Below the pieces are notes generated by a model that searched no databases, was not told where the DNA came from, and worked only from the letters and a program-made list of their open reading frames with translations. This document shows positions 22,807 through 32,611 of a stretch of 64,000 nt of DNA, in pieces. Position numbers and translations under genes: made by a program. Position 1 is the stretch's first letter; every line of letters starts with the position of its first letter. Source of the stretch: Streptomyces mirabilis (lineage in GTDB: Bacteria > Actinomycetota > Actinomycetes > Streptomycetales > Streptomycetaceae); the NCBI RefSeq assembly GCF_039503195.1, contig NZ_JBCJKP010000001.1:5146001-5210000 (forward strand). The letters are read 5' to 3'.

Positions 22807-24333
22807 TTACGGGCGACGGATGGCGTCAGCCGCGGCCGTGGCTGCGGGACCCGCGGCCAGCTCGGTCTCCAGAAGCTGCTTGCCGAGCAGCTCGGGGTCG
22901 GGAAGCTCCATCGGGTACTCGCCGTCGAAGCAGGCGCGGCACAGGTTCGGCTTGGCGATGGTGGTCGCCTCGATCATGCCGTCGAGGGAGATGTACGAGA
23001 GGGAGTCGGCGCCGAGCGAGGTGCCGATCTCCTCGACGGTCATGCCGTTGGCGATCAGCTCGGCGCGGGTCGCGAAGTCGATGCCGAAGAAGCAGGGCCA
23101 CTTCACGGGAGGAGAGGAGATCCGGATGTGGACTTCCGCCGCACCCGCCTCGCGGAGCATGCGTACCAGGGCCCGCTGGGTGTTGCCGCGCACGATCGAG
23201 TCGTCGACGACGACCAGGCGCTTGCCCTTGATGACTTCCTTCAAGGGGTTCAGCTTCAGACGGATGCCCAGCTGGCGGATGGTCTGCGAAGGCTGGATGA
23301 AGGTCCGGCCGACATACGCGTTCTTGACCAGTCCGGCGCCGAACGGGATGCCGCTGGCCTCCGCGTAACCGATCGCGGCGGGCGTCCCGGACTCCGGGGT
23401 CGCTATCACCAGATCGGCCTCGACAGGGGCCTCCTTGGCGAGCTTGCGGCCCATCTCGACACGCGAGAGGTACACGTTCCGGCCGGCGATGTCCGTGTCC
23501 GGGCGGGCCAGATACACGTACTCGAAGACACAGCCCTTGGGCTTCGCTTCCGCGAATCGGGACGTCCGCAGGCCGTTCTCGTCGATGGCGACGAACTCGC
23601 CCGGCTCGATCTCACGGACGTAGGCCGCGCCGCAGATGTCGAGGGCGGCGGACTCGGAGGCGACGACCCAGCCGCGCTCCAGGCGGCCGAGGACCAGCGG
23701 GCGGATGCCCTGCGGGTCGCGGGCCGCGTACAGGGTGTGCTCGTTCATGAAGACGAGGCTGAAGGCGCCCTTGACCTGCGGGAGGACCTTCGCGGAGGCC
23801 TCCTCGACGGTCAGCGGCTTGCCGTCGTCGTCGACCTGGGCCGCGAGGAGCGCGGTGAGCAGGTCGGTGTCGTTGGTGGCGGCCACCCGAGTGGTGCGGC
23901 CGTCCTGCTTGGGGAGGTCGGCGACCATCTCGGCGAGCTGCGCCGTGTTGACGAGGTTGCCGTTGTGGCCGAGCGCGATGGAGCCGTGCGCGGTGGCACG
24001 GAACGTCGGCTGGGCGTTCTCCCACACGGAGGCGCCGGTGGTCGAGTAGCGGGCGTGACCGACCGCGATATGACCCTGGAGCGAACCGAGCGAGGTCTCG
24101 TCGAAGACCTGGGACACGAGGCCCATGTCCTTGAAGACGAGGATCTGGGAGCCGTTGCTTACCGCGATACCCGCGGATTCCTGGCCTCGATGCTGGAGGG
24201 CGTAGAGCCCGAAGTAAGTGAGCTTGGCGACCTCTTCACCCGGGGCCCAGACTCCGAAGACGCCGCAAGCGTCCTGGGGGCCTTTCTCGCCGGGGAGCAG
24301 ATCATGATTGAGTCGACCGTCACCACGTGGCAC
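22807..24333 (-). CDS. purF: Amidophosphoribosyltransferase (PRPP amidotransferase)
   Basis: A 508-residue enzyme catalysing the first committed step of purine synthesis. A 22-residue propeptide (MPRGDGRLNHDLLPGEKGPQ, then DA) precedes the catalytic Cys of CGVFGVW. The glutaminase domain has YALQHRGQESAGIAV and GHNGNLVN. The PRTase domain has the PRPP loop VVVDDSIVRGNT. C-terminal cysteines (PCFFGIDFATR, LCRACFDGEYP) fit the Fe-S form that needs propeptide cleavage. GTG at 24333 is the start. It is first in a purF-purM unit. Confidence 0.97.
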   Translation of the reverse strand: MPRGDGRLNHDLLPGEKGPQDACGVFGVWAPGEEVAKLTYFGLYALQHRGQESAGIAVSNGSQILVFKDMGLVSQVFDETSLGSLQGHIAVGHARYSTTGASVWENAQPTFRATAHGSIALGHNGNLVNTAQLAEMVADLPKQDGRTTRVAATNDTDLLTALLAAQVDDDGKPLTVEEASAKVLPQVKGAFSLVFMNEHTLYAARDPQGIRPLVLGRLERGWVVASESAALDICGAAYVREIEPGEFVAIDENGLRTSRFAEAKPKGCVFEYVYLARPDTDIAGRNVYLSRVEMGRKLAKEAPVEADLVIATPESGTPAAIGYAEASGIPFGAGLVKNAYVGRTFIQPSQTIRQLGIRLKLNPLKEVIKGKRLVVVDDSIVRGNTQRALVRMLREAGAAEVHIRISSPPVKWPCFFGIDFATRAELIANGMTVEEIGTSLGADSLSYISLDGMIEATTIAKPNLCRACFDGEYPMELPDPELLGKQLLETELAAGPAATAAADAIRRP

Positions 24334-24394
24334 GCCACCGAGTGTAGGCGAGATCGACCACTGGTCCGAATTGGGGATACGGATCTTTGACGGA

Positions 24395-25186
24395 TCACTC
24401 TTCCGCGACGGCTTGGACGGTTTTTCCGTTTGTGCTGGTCAGCGCGATGGACCGGTGGTTCAACTCGTATACGACCGTGCTGTCGAAGAGGCCCAGCAAA
24501 GTCCTCTCGGTGTCCATGAGTGAGCCGTCGCACATCATCCGGGTGGTCTTGGCGGCGCCGAGGGTGATATGTCCGTCGCGGACGGTGGCCTTGGCGGTGA
24601 CGTGGTTGCAGCCGAGGCGGCCGGAAAGGGTGCCGTTCGCCTTGTCGAGGCTGAAGTGGGCGTCGGCCCCTTCGGGAAGGGACTGGGCCACGTCACCGTC
24701 CCCCAGGGAGGTGACCGTCCACTTCGTGCCGTACAGGGGTGCGTCCGGCTCCTTGGTGAGATCGACGCGGTCGCCGCCGTCGGTGGTGAGCGTCAGCTTG
24801 TCACCCTTGACCTCGCTGGTGAACGTGTTGTCGACGTAGGCGTGGCTGAGGCTCTGCTCGAAGCTCATGGGGTCCTTCTGGCAGCCCATGTCGGTCGCCT
24901 CGATCGTCCCGAAGTCGACACGGTCACCCTTGAGGGTGACGGTGGAGCCGAAAGTGTTGCAGCCGAGGTTGCCGCTGACGCGACCGTCTGCGCCGATCCG
25001 CAGATACGCGCTGTCCGGCGCCTGCCGGGTCCGGCCGTGCGTGGTGAGGGTGTCGACACTCCAGTGAACGCCGGTGACCGGGGACGATCCGGTCCCCGCG
25101 GAACCGCCGCCCGCCGTCTCGGTGCCGCAGGCCACGGCGAGCGGAAGCAGGGTCAGGACGCTGAGGGTCAGTCGCTGCTTGTCCAT
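24395..25186 (-). CDS. META-domain lipoprotein
   Basis: A 263-residue exported protein with signal MDKQRLTLSVLTLLPLAVAC (lipobox LAVAC). It contains two META/HslJ-type repeats. Each has a Gly-cysteine-asparagine motif (VSGNLGCNTFGSTV and LSGRLGCNHVTAK) and a later methionine-cysteine motif (ATDMGCQ; TTRMMCDGS). Such domains occur in heat-shock or secreted proteins of unknown activity. The duplicated cysteines could pair in each repeat. It lies upstream of purF on the same strand, 61 nt away, and is probably separately transcribed. Confidence 0.88.
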   Translation of the reverse strand: MDKQRLTLSVLTLLPLAVACGTETAGGGSAGTGSSPVTGVHWSVDTLTTHGRTRQAPDSAYLRIGADGRVSGNLGCNTFGSTVTLKGDRVDFGTIEATDMGCQKDPMSFEQSLSHAYVDNTFTSEVKGDKLTLTTDGGDRVDLTKEPDAPLYGTKWTVTSLGDGDVAQSLPEGADAHFSLDKANGTLSGRLGCNHVTAKATVRDGHITLGAAKTTRMMCDGSLMDTERTLLGLFDSTVVYELNHRSIALTSTNGKTVQAVAEE

Positions 25187-25309
25187 GAGGGTGTGACGGG
25201 AGGGGTGGGGTGGCCGGTTCCCCTCCGGGGCGGTGCGGGTGGGCTCCGCGGAGGGAGTCGGCGAGTGGGGTCAGCAGGTGAGGTCGGCAGGTTGAGCCGT
25301 CGGGTGGAG

Positions 25310-26143
25310 TCAGCCCATCAGCGGCAGCAGTCCGCCGAGGTCGGCCCGCTCACCGCTCGCGCTGACCTTCGCCTCGTCCAGCGCGGTCTGCCACTCCGTA
25401 CGTCCCGTCGCCAGCCGGATCCAGGTCAGCGGGTCGGTCTCCACGACGTTCGGCGGTGTGCCCCGGGTGTGCCGGGGGCCCGCCACGCACTGCACGACGG
25501 CGTACGGCGGGATCCGCACCTCCGTCGACGCGCCGGGCGCCTTCACGGCGAGCGCGTCGGCGAGCAGCCGGGTGCAGGCGGCGAGGGCCTGGCGGTCGAG
25601 GGGGATGTCGGCGCCGGCGGCGCGGTTCAGGTCGTCGGTGTGCACGACGAGCTCGACGGTGCGGGTCACGAGGTAGTCGGCGAGGGTCATGGCTCCGAGG
25701 GGGGTCCCCCCTGCTCGAGCGGAGCCGAGAGCTTGGGGGAGCGTGGCGAGCAGCCGGTCGTCGGGGGCCGTGGCCAGACGCTCGGTGATCCGCTGTTCGA
25801 CGTGGGCATAGAGCGCGTCGAGGTCGGGGTTGGCGCGGGCGAGTTCGCGGGTGCCGTCGGCGATGTCCCCGGCGCGTGCCGCCGTCGCGAACGGCCAGTC
25901 GAGCAGTGCGCGTTCCTTCGCGCCGGGCTCGGGCCGGTCGAGGTTGCGGCTCACATTCTCGACCGCCATCGTGAGGTGCACGGCCAGCTCCCGCACACTC
26001 CAGTCCCCGAGCCGCGCGGGCCGCGCCAACTGTTCCTCGGTCAGGGTGTGGACGCCCTGCCGCACGTTCCCGAACTGCGCGAGCACCGCCGCCCGGATCT
26101 TGGCGGGGTCGTAGGTACGGGTGCGTTTCCTGGCCGGCGACAT
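25310..26143 (-). CDS. Maleylpyruvate isomerase/DinB-fold family protein with sterol-carrier-like C-terminus
   Basis: A 277-residue protein. The N-terminal DinB-like four-helix domain (LGDWSVRELAVHLTMAVENV; VELVVHTDDLNRA) carries the three-His pattern typical of mycothiol-dependent maleylpyruvate isomerase relatives. The C-terminal part (VPPYAVVQC-type, TDPLTWIRLATGR) resembles the sterol-carrier-like domain. A 14-residue stretch PQALGSARAGGTPL near residue 138 is the in-frame translation of a dispersed palindromic repeat. It lengthens a helix-helix loop. A thiol-transfer role is inferred. It is cytoplasmic. Confidence 0.82.
   Translation of the reverse strand: MSPARKRTRTYDPAKIRAAVLAQFGNVRQGVHTLTEEQLARPARLGDWSVRELAVHLTMAVENVSRNLDRPEPGAKERALLDWPFATAARAGDIADGTRELARANPDLDALYAHVEQRITERLATAPDDRLLATLPQALGSARAGGTPLGAMTLADYLVTRTVELVVHTDDLNRAAGADIPLDRQALAACTRLLADALAVKAPGASTEVRIPPYAVVQCVAGPRHTRGTPPNVVETDPLTWIRLATGRTEWQTALDEAKVSASGERADLGGLLPLMG
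25697..25740. repeat. Dispersed Streptomyces palindromic repeat, copy 2, inside a coding region
   Basis: A 44-nt element of pattern GAGGGGGGTCCCCC...TGCTCGAGCGGAGCCGAGAG...TTGGGGG. It matches copy 1 at 9371-9412. It is read in frame as PQALGSARAGGTPL within the 25310-26143 protein. Confidence 0.8.
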
Positions 26144-26320
26144 AAGGCGAGCCTAGGGCCTGTCCGGCGGAGGACGTGAAGAGGTCGATGTCCGTCCAGG
26201 AACGTCACGCTCGGCGCGCTCCTGCCGGCCGACGCCGGGTTCGACCGACTGTTGGGAGGCCGGTGGCACGAAGGGCCCGCGCCCCCGCCCCGGGCGACCG
26301 AGCCCGTTCCGGCATGGCGA

Positions 26321-26350
26321 CGGCCCCGACCGTCGAAACGGTCGGGGCCG
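26321..26350 (-). terminator. Terminator of the purSQL operon
   Basis: A 13-bp perfect stem (26321-26333 with 26338-26350, loop CGAA) 18 nt beyond the purL stop. Confidence 0.85.
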
Positions 26351-26368
26351 TCGGCGTCGTACGACCGC

Positions 26369-28623
<2,255 letters not shown>

Positions 28624-28627
<4 letters not shown>

Positions 28628-29304
28628 GCGGTGACCAGCTTCTTGAGGATCGAGGTGAAGAAGGGGAGGCCGTCGGTGCGGCCGGAGCCGACGAGGGGCT
28701 CGACGGCGTGCTCCGGGTGCGGCATCAGACCGACGACGTTGCCCGCCTCGTTCGTGATGCCGGCGATGTCGCGCAGCGAGCCGTTCGGGTTGACGTCCAC
28801 ATAACGGAACGCGACCCGGCCCTCCGCCTCCAGCATGTCGAGCGTGTGCTCGTCGGCGACGTACCGCCCGTCCATGTTCTTCAGCGGGATGTGGATCTCC
28901 TGGCCGGACTCGTAGTCGGCCGTCCAGGACGTCTCCGCGTTCTCCACCCGCAGCTTCTGGTCGCGGCAGATGAAGTGGAGGTGGTTGTTGCCGAGCATCG
29001 CGCCCGGGAGGAGGTGGGCCTCGGTGAGGACCTGGAAGCCGTTGCAGATGCCGAGGACGGGCATTCCGGACTTCGCCTGCTCGATCACGGTCTCCATCAC
29101 GGGCGAGAAGCGCGAGATGGCACCGGCCCGGAGATAGTCGCCGTACGAGAAACCGCCGGGCAGCACCACGGCGTCGACCTGCTTGAGGTCCTTGTCCTTG
29201 TGCCAGAGGGCGACGGGTTCGGCACCGGCGAGCTTGATCGCACGCTGCGTGTCCCGGTCGTCGAGGCTGCCCGGAAAGGTGACGACTCCAATACGAGCGG
29301 TCAC
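28624..29304 (-). CDS. purQ: FGAM synthase glutaminase subunit PurQ
   Basis: A 226-residue class-I glutamine amidotransferase that supplies ammonia to PurL. The nucleophile elbow is GICNGFQVL (Cys about 87) and the His/Glu of the triad lie in [11 protein letters not shown]. The N-terminal [20 protein letters not shown] is typical. It overlaps both purS and purL by 4 nt. Confidence 0.97.
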
Positions 29305-29570
29305 TTTCCTGCCTCCGCGACTTCCTCGACCTTGACGGTGAAGTCCTCGATCACGGTGTTGGCGAGGAAGGATTCCGCCAGTTCATGGATGCGGGCGAGG
29401 GCGGCGTCGTCCACCGGTCCGTCCACTTCCAGTTCGAATCGCTTTCCCTGACGTACGTCGGAGACACCTTCGAAACCGAGGCGCGGCAGTGCACGCTGCA
29501 CCGCCTGGCCCTGGGGGTCGAGGATCTCCGGCTTGAGCATGACGTCGACTACGACGCGTGCCACTGGCAC
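29301..29570 (-). CDS. purS: FGAM synthase small subunit PurS
   Basis: An 89-residue protein: [40 protein letters not shown] and a short C-terminal beta strand. PurS bridges PurL and PurQ in the FGAM synthase complex. It is first in the purS-purQ-purL operon, with 4-nt overlaps. Two nearby GTG codons (29570, 29564) could start it; relatives suggest the second. Confidence 0.95.
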   Translation of the reverse strand: MPVARVVVDVMLKPEILDPQGQAVQRALPRLGFEGVSDVRQGKRFELEVDGPVDDAALARIHELAESFLANTVIEDFTVKVEEVAEAGK

Positions 29571-29925
29571 TCCCGGTGTGTGGTGCTGAGCAGGTCGCTT
29601 CAGACTACCCGCACAAAATTTCTACTCGCGTAGATTCGTAGAATCCTACGTGAGCCCGATCACGATCCCGCATCGACGCGGGGACCTGTACGGAAAATCC
29701 TGGGAAAAATCGCAGAAGAGCGGCTGGGCCCCATTACCTTCGGACACGCGGAAGGTTTTAGTCGGGCTTCACAATGCAATGCCCGGCACTGTACAAAGGA
29801 ATTGGCAATAGCCGATACTTTGCCCAATAACAGCCGGACAGTCGACATCTCCCCGACAACTCCGTGACGTCCACGCACGTCATGGGGGGCGATCGCAGAG
29901 GTGCCGCACGAAGGGACCGATATTC
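29571..29925. promoter_or_regulatory. Divergent AT-rich control region between purS and lsr2
   Basis: A 355-nt region clearly poorer in GC than its surroundings (about 29610-29870, with TTTCTACTCGCGTAGA, TTTAGTCG, AAAGGAATTGG and CCCAATAACAG). Near 29620-29655 several CTAC/GTAG half-sites form inverted repeats upstream of purS. The AT-rich part before lsr2 fits autoregulation by Lsr2, which prefers AT-rich DNA. Confidence 0.6.
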
Positions 29926-30243
29926 GTGGCGCAGCGTGTCGTGGTCACTCTCTTTGACGACATCGACGGCTCGGAAGCGGCGGAGACGATCGCCTTCGGA
30001 CTCGACGGCAAGTCGTACGAGATCGACCTCAATCCAGCCAATGCCAAGAAACTGCGTAAGGTGCTCGCGCCCTACGTCGAGGCCGGCCGCAAGCAGTCGA
30101 AGTCCGGGAAGGCGTACACGCACACCGCGTTGACCCCCGACCCGGCCGCCGTCCGCGCCTGGGCCCGTTCCAACAAGCTGGACGTCCCCCCGCGCGGCCG
30201 CATCCCCAAGAAGGTCTACGAGGCGTTCGCCGAGGCGCACTGA
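29926..30243 (+). CDS. lsr2: Nucleoid-associated silencer Lsr2
   Basis: A 105-residue protein. The N-terminal dimerisation domain starts MAQRVVVTLFDDIDGSEAAE and contains IAFGLDGKSYEIDLN. The C-terminal DNA-binding domain has an AT-hook-like PPRGRIPKKVYEAFAEAH. Lsr2 coats AT-rich, often horizontally acquired DNA and silences specialised metabolism. The start is GTG at 29926. Its own upstream DNA is AT-rich. Confidence 0.97.
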   Translation: MAQRVVVTLFDDIDGSEAAETIAFGLDGKSYEIDLNPANAKKLRKVLAPYVEAGRKQSKSGKAYTHTALTPDPAAVRAWARSNKLDVPPRGRIPKKVYEAFAEAH

Positions 30244-30395
30244 GTCCGAGGGTCCGCCGGATGGCTCGCCGGGTTCCCGCTCCGGCCGGCCATCCGCCCC
30301 CGCGCGCAACCGACTTGCGCAGACCCCCTGCTGATCAGCTAGAGTCTGGAGCACGCCGAGGGGCAAGGCCGAAAAGCCAGGTCCCGAGGAGTCAC

Positions 30396-30467
30396 GCGGG
30401 TGTAGTTCAGTAGCAGAACATCCCCCTTCCAGGGGGAAGGCGCAGTGTGCAATTCCTGTCACCCGCT
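30396..30467 (+). tRNA. tRNA-Gly (TCC) with non-canonical D- and T-loops
   Basis: A 72-nt cloverleaf with acceptor stem GCGGGTG/CACCCGC, an all-strong anticodon stem (TCCCC/GGGGA) and loop CTTCCAG (anticodon TCC). The D-loop AGTAGCA lacks the G18-G19 pair. The T-loop reads GTGCAATTC instead of GTTCRANYC, so T55 is G. The T-stem seems to carry an extra bulged T. Loss of both elbow partners is unusual for an elongator and resembles tRNA-Gly species dedicated to non-ribosomal use. A promoter-like TTGCGC...TAGAGT lies upstream. Confidence 0.85.
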
Positions 30468-30546
30468 CTGCAGCCCTTACCGACCACTCTTGTGGATCAG
30501 GTAGGGTGGTGCTCGCACCGACCGGTGAAAGCCGGTCGGAGGCAAT

Positions 30547-30619
30547 GCGGACGTAGCTCAGTTGGTAGAGCGCAACCTTGCCAAGGTTGAGGTCGCGAGT
30601 TCGAGCCTCGTCGTCCGCT
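30547..30619 (+). tRNA. tRNA-Gly (GCC)
   Basis: A 73-nt canonical cloverleaf with anticodon GCC (TTGCCAA loop), D-loop with GG and T-loop GTTCGAGCC. It is nearly identical to the copy at 34600-34672, differing in the T-stem. Confidence 0.95.
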
Positions 30620-30628
30620 CCAGGAAGC

Positions 30629-30660
30629 AAAGACCCCGGTCATCGACCGGGGTCTTTCTC
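30629..30660 (+). terminator. Terminator of tRNA-Gly
   Basis: A 13-bp perfect stem (30629-30641 with 30645-30657) ending in TTTCTC. Confidence 0.8.
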
Positions 30661-30752
30661 GTGTGCGCCTACAAGCCTCCCCTGACATTTGTCATGCGGA
30701 GTGATGACACCGCGCACTGCTGTCGGGTCCCGTCCGCGGAGACGCTGATTCC

Positions 30753-31796
30753 ATGAACACGAACGAGCAAGATGACGTGATCGAGGTCACTGATCTGCGG
30801 CGCGTGTACGGGGGAGACCGGGGAGCCGGCGGAGATTTCGAGGCCGTGCGCGGAATCACCTTCTCCGTGGGCCGCGGTGAGCTCTTCGCGCTGCTGGGGA
30901 CCAACGGCGCCGGCAAGACCTCCACCGTCGAGCTGCTGGAGGGCCTCGCCCCTCCGGCGGGCGGCCGGGTGCGGGTCCTCGGACACGATCCGTACGAGGA
31001 GCGCGCCGCCGTCCGGCCCCGGATCGGCGTGATGCTGCAGGAGCGCGGCTTCCCCTCCGAACTGACGGTCGCGGAGACCGTACGGATGTGGACGGGCTGC
31101 ACGAGCGGAGCCCGGCCGACCGATCAGGCCCTGGGGATGGTCGGGCTCACCCGGCGGTCCGGGGTACGGGTGAAGCAGCTGTCCGGGGGCGAGAAACGGC
31201 GCCTGGACCTGGCCCTCGCGCTGCTCGGCCGCCCCGAGGTCCTCTTCCTCGACGAGCCGACGACCGGCCTGGACGCCGAAGGGCGCCGGGACACCTGGGA
31301 GTTGGTGCGCGCGCTGCGCGACGGCGGTACGACCGTGGTGCTGACCACGCACTACCTGCAGGAGGCGGAGGAACTGGCCGACCGGCTCGCGATCCTCCAC
31401 GAAGGGCACATCGCGGCCGCCGGCACCCCTGCCGAGGTGACCGCGTCCTCACCCTCTCGGATCTCCTTCGAACTGCCCGACGGCTACTTCCTCGGAGATC
31501 TGCCTCCGCTCGCCGGACTCGGCGTGACCGATCACGAGACGGCGGGCCGTGTCGTCAGGCTGCGCACCGACGAGCTCCAGCGCACCGCCACCGCGCTGCT
31601 GGTGTGGGCCCACCAGAAGCAGGTCGAGCTGCGGGGGCTCGATGTGCGGTCGGCCTCACTGGAGGAGGCGTTCCTGCGGATAGCGCGGGACGCCGCGGGC
31701 CGGGGTGCGGGTGCGGGTGCGCGGGACCCGGATGTACGGGGTGCGGATGCGCCGGGTGCGGGTCTGCGGGAGCAGGAGAGGGGGACGGCGGCATGA
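30753..31796 (+). CDS. ABC transporter ATP-binding protein (drug-export/NodI-DrrA type)
   Basis: A 347-residue ATPase: Walker A LLGTNGAGKTSTVELLEGL, Q-loop IGVMLQERGFPSELTV, signature KQLSGGEKRRLDLALALL, Walker B LFLDEPTTGLD and the H-loop LTTHYLQEAEEL. The C-terminal 110 residues are the DrrA-like accessory region. They end in a low-complexity tail of about 30 residues encoded by GGTGCG-type repeats. First gene of a four-gene unit: ATPase, permease, histidine kinase, response regulator, each overlapping the next by 4 nt. Confidence 0.95.
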   Translation: MNTNEQDDVIEVTDLRRVYGGDRGAGGDFEAVRGITFSVGRGELFALLGTNGAGKTSTVELLEGLAPPAGGRVRVLGHDPYEERAAVRPRIGVMLQERGFPSELTVAETVRMWTGCTSGARPTDQALGMVGLTRRSGVRVKQLSGGEKRRLDLALALLGRPEVLFLDEPTTGLDAEGRRDTWELVRALRDGGTTVVLTTHYLQEAEELADRLAILHEGHIAAAGTPAEVTASSPSRISFELPDGYFLGDLPPLAGLGVTDHETAGRVVRLRTDELQRTATALLVWAHQKQVELRGLDVRSASLEEAFLRIARDAAGRGAGAGARDPDVRGADAPGAGLREQERGTAA

Positions 31797-32611
31797 GTGC
31801 GACAGTTCCGGCGACCGGGCAAACCGGTGCGGGTGCGGATACGGGTACGACGACGGCCGCGGGGCGGATGGCCGCCCTGGCGCGCGCCGAACTGACCCTG
31901 CTGGGCCGCTCGAAAGCGACCCTCGCCGCCGCCGTGTTCATGCCGCTGCTCTTGCCGTTCAGCCTCCGCTCGACGGTCGACCAGATGGACCTGAAGGGCA
32001 CCGGGCTCTCGGTCGGCTCGGTCATCGTGCCGTCCTCCGTCGGCTTCGCACTCCTCTTCGCGGTCTACAGCCCGCTGGTGAGCGTGTACGCGGCCCGCCG
32101 CGAGGAGCTCGTCCTCAAACGGCTGCGCACCGGGGAACTGCGGGACGCGGAGATCCTCGCGGGTGCGGCCCTGCCCTCGGTCGCGATCGGCCTGGTGCAG
32201 TGCCTGGTCCTGACGGTCGCGTGCGCCGCGCTGCTGGACGTCGGCGCGCCCCGGGCACCCCGTCTCGCCGTCCTGGGGCTGCTCCTGGGCCTGGCGATGT
32301 GGCCCCCGCTCGCGGCGATCACGGCGAACTTCAGCAAGAGCGTGGAGGGCGCCCAGGTCGCCACCATGCCCTTGATGCTGGTGTCGCTGTTCGGTTCCGG
32401 CACCTTCTTCCCCCTCCAGCTCATGCCGGACCAGCTGGCCTCGGCCTGCGAACTGCTGCCCCTGACCCCGGTGATCACGCTGATACGCGGCGGCTGGACC
32501 GGCGACCTCTCCGCGCACGACACCCTGGGCGCGCTCGGGACAGCGGTGGCCTGGACCGTGTTCGCGGTGTTTGCTGTACGGCGGTGGTTCCGCTGGGAGC
32601 CGCGGCGTTGA
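31793..32611 (+). CDS. ABC-2 type transporter permease
   Basis: A 272-residue membrane protein with six hydrophobic segments, including VGSVIVPSSVGFALLFAVYS and VATMPLMLVSLFGSGTFFPL, the ABC-2 fold pattern. VYAARREELVLKRLRTGEL is the conserved cytoplasmic coupling segment. The ATG overlaps the ATPase stop (ATGA), so it is cotranslated with its ATPase. The exported substrate is unknown; this arrangement often handles peptides, lipids or antibiotics. Confidence 0.93.
   Translation: MSATVPATGQTGAGADTGTTTAAGRMAALARAELTLLGRSKATLAAAVFMPLLLPFSLRSTVDQMDLKGTGLSVGSVIVPSSVGFALLFAVYSPLVSVYAARREELVLKRLRTGELRDAEILAGAALPSVAIGLVQCLVLTVACAALLDVGAPRAPRLAVLGLLLGLAMWPPLAAITANFSKSVEGAQVATMPLMLVSLFGSGTFFPLQLMPDQLASACELLPLTPVITLIRGGWTGDLSAHDTLGALGTAVAWTVFAVFAVRRWFRWEPRR

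Noticed and set aside
26152..26320. Transposon remnant after the maleylpyruvate isomerase-like gene
   Set aside because: A TAGGGCCTGTCCGGCGGA element is present, but the adjoining DNA has no recognisable transposase fragment, so only a dispersed repeat can be supported.
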